Assembly: GCA_021781415.1 (NCBI GenBank)
Contig: JAJXWW010000001.1
Coordinates: 1-64,000, forward strand
DNA length: 64,000 bases
Source: Planctomycetota bacterium
Lineage (GTDB): Bacteria > Planctomycetota > Planctomycetia > Gemmatales > Gemmataceae
Direction: 5' to 3'
In this document: positions 54,786 to 62,398 of the stretch, one piece after another
How positions within the stretch are numbered: position 1 is the stretch's first letter
Layout: the number at the start of each line of letters is the position of its first letter
The notes under the pieces: generated by a model
Told to the model about the DNA's origin: nothing
Database searches by the model: none
The model's input: only the letters and a program-made list of their open reading frames with translations
Program-made: the position numbers and the translations under genes

Positions 54786-55263
54786 AAACAACATCGTTTA
54801 AGGGTTCGCGGACCTTTTCCAGCAATCGAATGAGTTCTCGCAACTCGGCGTGCGAGAGATGGCCCAAGAGAGTACCGTGCAACTCGGCCAGGGGGGGTTC
54901 CAGGGCGGTCAACGTCTCCAGGCCGCGTTCGGTCGGGGCGACGTAGATAACCCGGCGATCCTTGTCGCAGCGGATACGGGTGACGAACCCCGCCTGCTCC
55001 AGACGGTCGATCAGGCCGGTGATTCCGGGAACGACCGTGATGGTGCGGTTGGCGATCTCCAGAATCGGCAGCGGCTTCTGCTCGCCGCGTAAGATGCGCA
55101 AGATATTGTACTGCGAGGACGTCAGCCCATAGTCGCGGAACAAGCGGGTGAAGCAAATCTGTAGCCGATCGCTGGTTCGCAGCACGCTCAGAGCCGCCTC
55201 TTCCTCGGCCGACTCGAAGGGCCGTTTCTTTTTCAATTCGTGTTGCAGTTTCGGTTTCGTCAT
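54769..55263 (-). CDS. MarR-family transcriptional regulator
   Basis: A 164-residue winged-helix regulator: CFTRLFRDYGLTSSQYNILR, LRGEQKPLPILEIANRTITV, VPGITGLIDRLEQAGFVTRI and RCDKDRRVIYVAPTERGLET, with the D-x-R-D/E-x-R wing typical of MarR. The C-terminal VSERGA and TAA stop are encoded by the family D repeat (GAGCGGGGGGCGTAA). A TTGACA-N17-TAAACT promoter with an overlapping 18-bp palindrome lies upstream (55296-55325). It is likely autoregulatory and responds to phenolic or oxidative signals, as in family members adjacent to pirins. Confidence 0.9.
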   Translation of the reverse strand: MTKPKLQHELKKKRPFESAEEEAALSVLRTSDRLQICFTRLFRDYGLTSSQYNILRILRGEQKPLPILEIANRTITVVPGITGLIDRLEQAGFVTRIRCDKDRRVIYVAPTERGLETLTALEPPLAELHGTLLGHLSHAELRELIRLLEKVREPLNDVVSERGA

Positions 55264-55295
55264 GATCCATTCGCTCTCTTGCCTTCACCCGCAAT

Positions 55296-55313
55296 TAGTT
55301 TATACATCAACTA
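55296..55313. promoter_or_regulatory. MarR operator-like palindrome
   Basis: TAGTTTATACATCAACTA is an imperfect 18-bp palindrome (outer TAGTT and AACTA arms, 14 of 18 positions symmetric). It overlaps the -10 box and part of the spacer of the marR promoter, as expected of a self-repressing MarR regulator. Confidence 0.6.
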
Positions 55314-55325
55314 TCGGCATGTCAA
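55297..55325 (-). promoter_or_regulatory. marR promoter
   Basis: On the minus strand, TTGACA (55325-55320) and TAAACT (55302-55297) are separated by 17 bp, about 33 bp before the marR start. Confidence 0.7.
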
Positions 55326-55347
55326 ATGATAAGTCTTAACCATCCTC

Positions 55348-55388
55348 CACGTTCTCAGGCGGAGCCTGGTAGAGCCTGGGAACAAGAG
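55348..55388. repeat. Family F-type intergenic palindrome
   Basis: CACGTTCTCAGGCGGAGCCT and GAGCCTGGGAACAAGAG form a degenerate hairpin of the GTTCCCAGGCTCCGCCTGGGA type often seen between planctomycete genes. Confidence 0.55.
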
Positions 55389-55577
55389 AGACGGGGGCTT
55401 ATGCCAGTTTGATGCGGTCGTTGATGGCCAGGGAAAAGACGGGGAGAAGTCGTAAATCTCCTCGATTAATCTCGCTCGCTTCACGAACGAGACGTACCCC
55501 TTCACCCGCGTTAGCCTCGTGCGGAGTATCAAATTGGCTCCGCAAAACGGGGAGCTACAAACTCGCTCCGCCGCTCG

Positions 55578-57491
55578 TCAACGTCTGTATCCGCGCCCCT
55601 TGGGCTGGCGCGGCTCGGCTTCGCCTTCAACGAGTTGCCAGTATCGGTCGATGGGCAACGCATCCCACGATTGTTGTTTACCCGATGGCCAAACGACGGT
55701 CAGTCGTCCGACCTTGCTCGCGCCGCCGAGGCCGAACAGATGTCGCCGATCGCTGGACGAGAGATAGCTCGCTCCCCCCTTGGCGAAATGGGTCAGGCGA
55801 CGGTCCTCCACCTCCAGAGTCAGCTTCGCTCCCACCATGTCCGCGTGTTTCTCGTCGATCAACTCCAGGCCGAGCCAGTGATTCTTCGTTTCCGCTTCGT
55901 TGCGGAGCAGCTTGACCGAGTCGTTGACGTGGCCGATCACCAAATCGGGGCGTCCGTCGTTATCCAAGTCGCCGATGGCGAGGCCGCGTCCTTGATGTTC
56001 GGTCTTGAAATAAGGCCCCGCTTCGTCGGCAATCGACTCGAAGCGAACGGGCTTGTTGCCCTCGCGTCCGAGGTTCCGCAGCAGAGCGGGTTTCTGGCGC
56101 ACTTTCGCGCCCGAAGGATAACGCACCACATGGCCGTTGGCGATGACGATGTCTTGCCAGCCGTCGTTGTCGATGTCTACAAACCCGGTTCCGAAACCGA
56201 CGTACTGCCGGCCCAAGGCTCCGAGGCCGACCGCATGGCTGTCGAACTGGAAGAACGGCAACTCGCCTCCAGGGAGATTGCGATAGAGCGCGTGCAACTC
56301 GTTTTGGTAGTTGGTGACCAGTAAAGAGGCTCGACCGCTGCCGTCGTAATCGGCCGCATCGACGCCCATGCTGCCGTTGGGCAAGCCGCTCTGATCGCGA
56401 GCTACCCCCGAAACCACCGCGGTATCTTCAAAGCGGAGTTTGCCTCGCTCGCTTCGATTGAGATAGAGGAATTTGTCCGTGGTATCGTTGGTGACGTAAA
56501 TATCGGGCTTGCCGTCGCCGTTGACATCGACGAAGACGACGCCAAGTCCCTTTCCGAAGTCGCGCTCGCGGTCGGATTCGCGCAGGCGATTTTTAGCATC
56601 GGCATCCAGGAAGGTAAGTTCGTCGTACTCGCGATCCTGTCGTTCGGTGTGCAGCCCCGCGATCCGCGTGACGTTGGTGAAGGTGCCGTTTGCGTTGTTG
56701 CGATACAGGGCGTGGGGCAACGCCTCGAATTGCTTGGGCGAACAAATATCGCGGTCGATGCCGCTACCGTACCCTTTGCAAATCGGATTGTTACTCATCG
56801 ACCAATCGACATATTGGCAAACGTACAACTCCGGCCAGCCGTCACCGTCGAGATCGCCCCAAGCGGCGCTGGTACTCCAGAAATGCTCGCCGAGCAGCCC
56901 GGCTTCCCGCGTGACCTCGGCAAAGCGCCGCCCCCCTTCGGCGTTCGGGACATTGTGGAAAAGCGCCAAGCGACCGTAACCGGTCACCAAGAGGTCGGGC
57001 CATCCGTCTCGATCGTAGTCGGCGACGGCGCAGCCGTGGTTGTAAAACGGGATGGTGGCCAATCCCGCCTCGGCCGTCACATCGCGGAATTTCCAGTCGC
57101 CAAGGTTGCGATACAGCTTACAAGGGTAGCCCTCGATGCGCTCTTTTTTGGGTCCGTCGAAATAGCCGCCGCCCGCGACGAAAATATCGAGGAGGCCGTC
57201 GTCGTCGTAGTCGATCAAACCCACTCCACCGCCGAGCGATTCGAGTATGGCATAATTGTCCGCCTCCTGGCCGTTGCGATAGCTGAAGCGAATGCCCGAG
57301 TCCTCGGTCGCGTCGTGGAATATGGGGTGAGTCACAACCGGTTTTTGAGATGCCGTCTCGGGCGGGGTCGGAGTCGGGTGTGAGGAAAGCCAAAATCCTC
57401 TCGCCCACCAGCCGACGCCGAGTAGAGAAACCAGCGCGAGCAACGCACACGCCCAAGTTACTCTCGATCCGATCCGCTTGAGCATGGCCAA
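55578..57491 (-). CDS. FG-GAP/VCBS repeat protein with ASPIC/UnbV C-terminal domain (CRTAC1-like)
   Basis: A 637-residue exported protein. The N-terminus has a transmembrane/signal segment (TWACALLALVSLLGVGWWAR). Repeated FG-GAP calcium-binding motifs follow: DYDDDGLLDIFVAGGG, DYDRDGWPDLLVTG, DLDGDGWPELYVCQ, DVNGDGKPDIYVTN, DIDNDGWQDIVIAN and DLDNDGRPDLVIGH. The C-terminal ASPIC/UnbV region contains NHWLGLELIDEKHADMVGAK and SDRRHLFGLGGASKVGRLTV. The start may be TTG at 57491 (AGAGG about 6 nt upstream) or ATG at 57485. Function in planctomycetes is unknown. Confidence 0.85.
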   Translation of the reverse strand: MAMLKRIGSRVTWACALLALVSLLGVGWWARGFWLSSHPTPTPPETASQKPVVTHPIFHDATEDSGIRFSYRNGQEADNYAILESLGGGVGLIDYDDDGLLDIFVAGGGYFDGPKKERIEGYPCKLYRNLGDWKFRDVTAEAGLATIPFYNHGCAVADYDRDGWPDLLVTGYGRLALFHNVPNAEGGRRFAEVTREAGLLGEHFWSTSAAWGDLDGDGWPELYVCQYVDWSMSNNPICKGYGSGIDRDICSPKQFEALPHALYRNNANGTFTNVTRIAGLHTERQDREYDELTFLDADAKNRLRESDRERDFGKGLGVVFVDVNGDGKPDIYVTNDTTDKFLYLNRSERGKLRFEDTAVVSGVARDQSGLPNGSMGVDAADYDGSGRASLLVTNYQNELHALYRNLPGGELPFFQFDSHAVGLGALGRQYVGFGTGFVDIDNDGWQDIVIANGHVVRYPSGAKVRQKPALLRNLGREGNKPVRFESIADEAGPYFKTEHQGRGLAIGDLDNDGRPDLVIGHVNDSVKLLRNEAETKNHWLGLELIDEKHADMVGAKLTLEVEDRRLTHFAKGGASYLSSSDRRHLFGLGGASKVGRLTVVWPSGKQQSWDALPIDRYWQLVEGEAEPRQPKGRGYRR

Positions 57492-57604
57492 CGATTTCCT
57501 CTCCCAAGTTCCGAAACGACGTGCGAGCGAAAGGTGCCGATCCCCCTCTTTCTCAAAAAGGGAAGAGCGCCTCCGCTCGCCACGGCTAACGACGCGATGG
57601 GTGG

Positions 57605-57997
57605 TTAGCGCGTTTTCTCTTTCTCGCGCTGCTTCCGAAGGATGAGAATAAACGATGCGCTCGATTCTCCCCGTCCTTTGTCCTCGTCCTTGGCATTATT
57701 CAAGGAAATGCACAAGTAATCCTGTCCGTGGATGTAGACGCCGCGGAACGTGCCCTCTCCTTCGGCCTTGACCGTTTGATGCGGCCCGAAGGTCAACTTG
57801 AGTGTACGAGTTTTCCCTTCGCTTTCGTAACTCAATTTGTCGTCCTTGACCGTGGCGATTTTTTGCTCCCAGGCGTTGTTGCGTCGTCCGCCTTCCTCGG
57901 CATAGACGATTCTCCATCTGCCTTCAACCTTGGGGGCGGTTTCCTTCTTCTCATCCGCGCCACAGAGCAGCGCGCCAACCATCAACAAGGGGATCAT
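57605..57997 (-). CDS. Small secreted TIGR03067-like protein
   Basis: A 130-residue exported protein; the ATG at 57997 has AAGGAG 8 nt upstream and a short signal peptide (MIPLLMVGALLCGA). The body, VEGRWRIVYAEEGGRRNNAW then ATVKDDKLSYESEGKTRTLK, fits the lipocalin-like planctomycete TIGR03067 family (G-x-W-x-V/I near the start). The C-terminus is Lys/Arg-rich. Function unknown. It ends between the UnbV gene and the AhpD-like gene. Confidence 0.65.
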   Translation of the reverse strand: MIPLLMVGALLCGADEKKETAPKVEGRWRIVYAEEGGRRNNAWEQKIATVKDDKLSYESEGKTRTLKLTFGPHQTVKAEGEGTFRGVYIHGQDYLCISLNNAKDEDKGRGESSASFILILRKQREKEKTR

Positions 57998-58070
57998 CGA
58001 GGCACTCCTTCGGCCCGAGCAAACTGAATCCGCCGCCGCTGTCTCGGGCCATCCGTTCAGCGGCAACGCT

Positions 58071-59579
58071 CTACCTTGATTCCGGCGGCGATGGCTCCGC
58101 GCGCTCCACAAACTCGCCGTGCGTGCGGTCGGAGCGGAAGCCATCGAATACGTTCTCTCGTTCCAAGGGCAACTGAAACGCATCGGCGATGCGGGTCATG
58201 TAATGCGTCTGGGATATCCACCAAATAACATCCAGCGCTCGCTCGCCGCCGAAATGATCGAACAGCGATTGGAGATCGTCCGACGCGATCGCCGAGGGAT
58301 TGCGCGCTTGTTTGCGAGCGAACCGAAACGCGGCGCGCTCGGAGGGGTGGAAACGAGACCAATCCTCTCCGGCGAGTTGTTCGCGGAGGTCGGCAATGGC
58401 ACGATTGTTGAGGCCCGCGACCGCGAGCTTCATCTCGGCGTGCCCCATTCAGTAAAAGCAGCCGAGGTCGTGGGTGATGACCCAGAAGATGCGATGCTCG
58501 AAGAGAGGATCTTGATTCGCTTCATCGCTGAAGGCACGGGCGCAGGTCGCCCAAGCGTCGGCGAGTTCCGGCTGATAGGTGCGGCAGACGAGTCCCCAAT
58601 TCACCGCCGCGCGGTCGACTTCGGGTAGAGCGATGCGGCAACGGCGCATCCGTTGACCGGCCAGTTTTTCCTCTAGCCGTTTACCCTGCCCGCGAGAATC
58701 GCAACGCTCGAAGACGCTCTCGATCTGCTGGACTGTCGGTCGACTTATCGGCTCTCGACGGGGCGGGGCCGCTCGACTCGCGCCCAAGGGAAGACGAGTG
58801 AATCGCGCCTCCAAGGGGGGCAGCGGGCCACCCTCCTCTCGATGCAGTTCGAGAGCCAAGAGGATGCGGTCGAGAAAGCTGGCATGGGCCACGAGCATGG
58901 TCATGGCGACGACCTGCCCTTCGCCAAACCAAGAGATCAGCTGCGCCACCTCGTCGTCCGTGATGCTGCCGCCGTCGCGGCTGAGCTTTTGGCCAAACCG
59001 CAGCGCCGCTCTCGTCTCCGGAGTCAGCTCCGTCAGGTCGCCGGCCAATTGACGGATGGCGGCCTCGTCCAGGCCGGCTCGTCGAAGATCGTTGGCGGCG
59101 GAAACTTCGCTATATCTGCAATGGTTTTCATGGGCGGCGACCCAGCGCAGCCGACCGCGCAGTTGCGCATCTAAGGGACTTTTCGTGCGATGGAGATAGT
59201 CGAGTTCAAGCATCGCGGCCGTGGTATGGGGCAGAGTCTTTGCCAGCGCCCGCGCCCAGACGGGCAGCGGACTGCCGAAGCCGATCCGCGCCGTCGGTAG
59301 ATGCTTCCAAGCCTCCGCGCTGTCCAGGATCGAAAGCCGCGAAGAGGGCATGACCTCGGCAACACCACCTCCGCGCGCCGGCGCGAACACCTTGGCGGGA
59401 GGTGAGACAGGTGCGAGCGAACTCGACCCGCTCGTACCGGCGAAGGTCATCCGAGGAGCCGACGGCGGAGGCGCATCGAGTCCCAGGAAGATCAAGCAAG
59501 CCAGACTCGCCATACAGAGCGGCCGGCAGCGCGGGTATTTCTCACTTCCTCTCAACAGCGTTCGCGCAGTGGCAAACAT
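58071..59579 (-). CDS. Two-domain AhpD/carboxymuconolactone-decarboxylase-like protein, candidate selenoprotein (in-frame TGA at codon 377)
   Basis: A 502-codon gene if the TGA at 58449-58451 is read through. An N-terminal hydrophobic segment (MASLACLIFLGL, residues 23-34) suggests export. Domain 1 (about residues 120-260) has the degenerate motif HENHCRYSEVS with Cys154 and Ser157. Domain 2 has HDLGCFY-TGA-MGHAEMKLA: Cys374 then TGA at 377, exactly where AhpD-type proteins have the second Cys of CxxC, followed by the conserved His. Downstream, HPSERAAFRFARKQARNP and THYMTRIADAFQLPLEREN complete the AhpD fold. Codon usage stays normal after the TGA. A GGUC-loop hairpin lies 26 nt beyond it. 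A nonsense mutation or two separate proteins are the alternatives. Confidence 0.7.
58413..58428 (-). promoter_or_regulatory. Candidate bacterial SECIS hairpin
   Basis: In the mRNA, GCUCGC-GGUC-GCGGGC forms a 6-bp stem (one G-U pair) with a GGUC loop whose first base is 26 nt after the UGA. Both the distance and the G-rich, U-containing loop fit known bacterial SECIS elements, although the structure is short and GC-rich sequence makes hairpins common. Confidence 0.45.
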
Positions 59580-59817
59580 GGAACAAATCCCTCGGAGCAG
59601 GAAAGCATCAAAGCAGCGCTAAGGTTAAAAGATTTCCAGCTTCTTCGGCATAGCGCAATCCCCAGACGAGGATCGAGCGTGCCGACCGCCTCTCTCCACG
59701 TTGATCCGAAAGAAACGTAGAGAACATCCCCGCGCCGCGAATCGGCTGAGACTGCTCATCGCCCAAGCACTTATGGACGCTCGCTGGACGGAGCAATCGA
59801 ACGAGGAATGGAGGAGG

Positions 59818-60237
59818 CTATCCGAGAGGACGAGGAGGATGAAAGACGGGAGAAATCGATTGCGTTGGAATCTGCCGAGGTTCACTGTGGCGAACGGAAC
59901 CTTCTCGTTTGGACGCTTCGCGGAGACACGGAGACAGACAGCCCCATTGGTCGCCACCGTAGGTAGTCGGGGATACCGGCGTTTGCACGGGCGCAGCCGG
60001 ATCTTTCGTGCATCCAGGCCCCGAACAGGGTTTGTGCCCTTTCGACGAGGGCATGGGCTGCTCGGATTTTGCTCCAGGCGGATGCCTCAGATCGAGTGCA
60101 TTGTTGGAGTGAACTGAAGCGGACGCATCACCGCCGCATCCGGCGCGCACGGTAGCAGGCGCAAGGAGGAAGCACAGGCACACACCGAGAATGCCCGCAC
60201 ATCCAGAAACCCAGCGCCTACGAGTCCCGACTCCCAT
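59818..60237 (-). CDS. Small secreted cysteine-rich protein
   Basis: A protein of about 139 residues from the ATG at 60237. The N-terminus MGVGTRRRWVSGCAGILGVC with LCFLLAPATVRA-G is a clear signal peptide. The mature part has Cys pairs (GCGGD, CSGPGC, GCLSPC) and a Pro/Thr linker (APVQTPVSPTTYGGDQWGC). Similar CxGPxC...PTT proteins occur, as I recall, in other planctomycetes, but I know no function. An upstream TTG (60303) could extend it. Confidence 0.5.
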   Translation of the reverse strand: MGVGTRRRWVSGCAGILGVCLCFLLAPATVRAGCGGDASASVHSNNALDLRHPPGAKSEQPMPSSKGHKPCSGPGCTKDPAAPVQTPVSPTTYGGDQWGCLSPCLREASKREGSVRHSEPRQIPTQSISPVFHPPRPLG

Positions 60238-60410
60238 AGGGAGTAATCCCACTTCGTGAACTGCTACTTTAGGTTGCGAATCAAGGGTGGAGACATCGAG
60301 CAAGCGCCCCCGCTCTTCATCCCCTTAACAGCAGAGTATCCTAGATCGCGGTAACATGCAAGCAAAAAAATGACTTTTCGATCTCGCGGAATGCTTTGCA
60401 CGAAATATCG

Positions 60411-60440
60411 TTGCAACCTCCATTGCCAAACGGTTATAGT
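60411..60440 (+). promoter_or_regulatory. Candidate promoter of the coiled-coil membrane protein
   Basis: TTGCAA (60411-60416) and TATAGT (60435-60440) separated by 18 bp, with the GTG start 35 bp downstream. Confidence 0.5.
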
Positions 60441-60474
60441 TAAATCAAAGTTCCTCTCTGGGAGAAATACTCGC

Positions 60475-62211
60475 GTGGCCCGCACTAGGCTAACTCCGCT
60501 GGAGCGTCCAATCACTCGCGTCCGTCGGCGCTTGATCCTGCAAATCGCGCTCGAGATGCTGCTCCGATGCTGGCTCGGTTCCATCGTTTGCGCCGCCGGT
60601 TGGATTGCACTGCAACCCTATGCGGTGCGCGATGGGGAAGCTTCGTCGCGCTGGATTTCCGCCGGTTGTATCGCAGGCGCGGGAAGTGCGTTGGCCGTGG
60701 CGTTGGCCTGGAGGCGGAAACCGACGCGGGAGGAGGCGGCGCTGGCGCTCGACGAGCGATTCTGTCTCAAGGAACGGGCAACCACCGCGGCGATGCTTTC
60801 GCCGGACGAGTTGGCGACGCCGGCGGGTCAGGCTCTGCTCGCGGACGCCAATGCTCGCATCGAGCCGCTGCGCCTGAGCGAGCGCTTTCCGGTGCGCGTC
60901 CCACGACGGGCCGTGCTGCTACCCCTGGCTCTCGTCGCCCTGGTTCTTCTGGCGGTGTGGTACAAGCCGAACCTCGCGCCGCCTCCGTCGGGCAACGATC
61001 CGGCTCTCGTCGAATATCCCCTGGCGGCGGCGCAGATCGACAAGGCGCTGCGCCCCTTGCAGCGTCCCTCCGAGAAGAAGCCCGGCGAACGCCCCAAGTC
61101 CGAGGAGTTGCAGCGCTTGGAGGCGGAGTTGGATAAGCTGGCGCAGAAGCCGCGCGACACCAAGGAGCAGGCGCGGGCTTTGGTCAAGGATCTCACCCAC
61201 GCTGAGGACGAGGTGCGCAAACGGGAGAGAGAGTTGGCCGAGCGCGCCGATGCCTTGAAGGATCAGATGAAACAGGTCGAGCGCCTCAGCCGCAAAGCAA
61301 AGCTCGACGGTCCCGCCAAGCAACTCAACGATGCGCTCAATCGCGGCGATCTGAAGCAAGCGCGCGAAGAGGCCGAACGGCTCGGCAAACGATTGCAAGC
61401 CGACGAGGAAGTCGCGCGCCTGCGGAAAAAGATGAAGGAAGAGAAGCTCACCGAGGAACAAAAGCAAGAGATGCGCGAACGGCTGGAAAAGCTGAAAGAT
61501 CAAGAACTAAGCCGAGAGCAAAAAGAGCAAATGGAGGAACAGCTACAAGACGTGAAGGACAAGCTCGAACGGTTGACGCGCTCCGAGGAAGCCAAAGAAC
61601 GCCTGCGCGAAATGCAACGGCAAGGCGCGCTCGACCGAGAGGAATTGGAGCGCGAACTGGATCGAATCGATAAGAACCTGGCCAAGTTGGATCGGGAATC
61701 GCGGCAACAATTGCAGGAGTTGGCCGACAAGCTCGGCGAATGTCAAAAATGCCTAAAAGAAGGCAAGGAAGAGGAAGCGGCGAAGAAACTGGGCGAAGTC
61801 GCCGACAAACTGGCCCAGCTCGATCCCAACGGCGAATGCGAAGCGCTGCAACAACAAATGCGGCAGTTGCAGCAGGCGCGCAAAGCGGTCTGTCAAGCGC
61901 TCGACGGAAAAGCCCAACCGGCGACGGGTCGTCGCCCCGAATCGAAAGACGGCGACACGGCGGCCAAGGAAGAATGGGCGCACTCCACGCTGGACAAGGG
62001 ACGGCTTCAAGTGATCGACCACGTTCCCGGCGACGGTTTCAAGGGACCGCGTAAACCGGCGGAGATGACGGAAGAGATCCGCCGCGCCGCGCAAGAGGAA
62101 CCGGAAGCCTTGGATCGCCAACGGCTCCCCCGTTCGGCCAGCGACATGGCGCGAGGCTACTTCGAGAAGCTGCGCGGCCCCGACCGCAAGGGTGAGAAAA
62201 TGGGTCGTTGA
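60475..62211 (+). CDS. Membrane protein with long coiled coil (DUF4175-like)
   Basis: A 578-residue protein starting at GTG (60475) with GGGAG about 10 nt upstream. Two or three N-terminal membrane segments (LEMLLRCWLGSIVCAAGWIA, AGCIAGAGSALAVALAW, VLLPLALVALVLLAVWY) are followed by REEAALALDERFCLKERATT, as in DUF4175-type proteins. About 300 residues of Lys/Glu/Leu/Gln-rich coiled coil follow. The only notable Cys are CQKC (about 425). It lies upstream of the phosphorylase on the same strand. Probably an envelope-associated scaffold; function unknown. Confidence 0.7.
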   Translation: MARTRLTPLERPITRVRRRLILQIALEMLLRCWLGSIVCAAGWIALQPYAVRDGEASSRWISAGCIAGAGSALAVALAWRRKPTREEAALALDERFCLKERATTAAMLSPDELATPAGQALLADANARIEPLRLSERFPVRVPRRAVLLPLALVALVLLAVWYKPNLAPPPSGNDPALVEYPLAAAQIDKALRPLQRPSEKKPGERPKSEELQRLEAELDKLAQKPRDTKEQARALVKDLTHAEDEVRKRERELAERADALKDQMKQVERLSRKAKLDGPAKQLNDALNRGDLKQAREEAERLGKRLQADEEVARLRKKMKEEKLTEEQKQEMRERLEKLKDQELSREQKEQMEEQLQDVKDKLERLTRSEEAKERLREMQRQGALDREELERELDRIDKNLAKLDRESRQQLQELADKLGECQKCLKEGKEEEAAKKLGEVADKLAQLDPNGECEALQQQMRQLQQARKAVCQALDGKAQPATGRRPESKDGDTAAKEEWAHSTLDKGRLQVIDHVPGDGFKGPRKPAEMTEEIRRAAQEEPEALDRQRLPRSASDMARGYFEKLRGPDRKGEKMGR

Positions 62212-62398
62212 GACGAGTTAGGGAAACCGCGATTGAAAATCTGAGGGATCGCGGTATGCTGAGCCAATGCGTTGGCTTTTCTCTCCAAGGACGGAGAAAA
62301 GAGTTGCGAGACGGCCACGACGCCGTGGTTCCGCATCGCCGCGCAAGACGGATTGGATGTCCGCGATTGATGGAAACGTTGATAACGAGGTAGGAAGC

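Larger units (their letters stand above)
55264..55577. other. 314-bp intergenic region upstream of marR
   Basis: The region contains the marR promoter and operator (55296-55325) and a family F repeat (55348-55388). No coding frame that I recognise lies in the remainder. Confidence 0.5.

Noticed and set aside
55311-55532. 73-codon open frame in the region upstream of marR
   Set aside because: It runs through a degenerate intergenic palindrome and overlaps the promoter; no domain is recognisable.
58071-58448. Separate 125-residue gene starting at the ATG after the TGA
   Set aside because: The ATG directly follows the TGA with no ribosome-binding site, the frame is continuous with the upstream gene, and the product would lack the first half of the AhpD fold.
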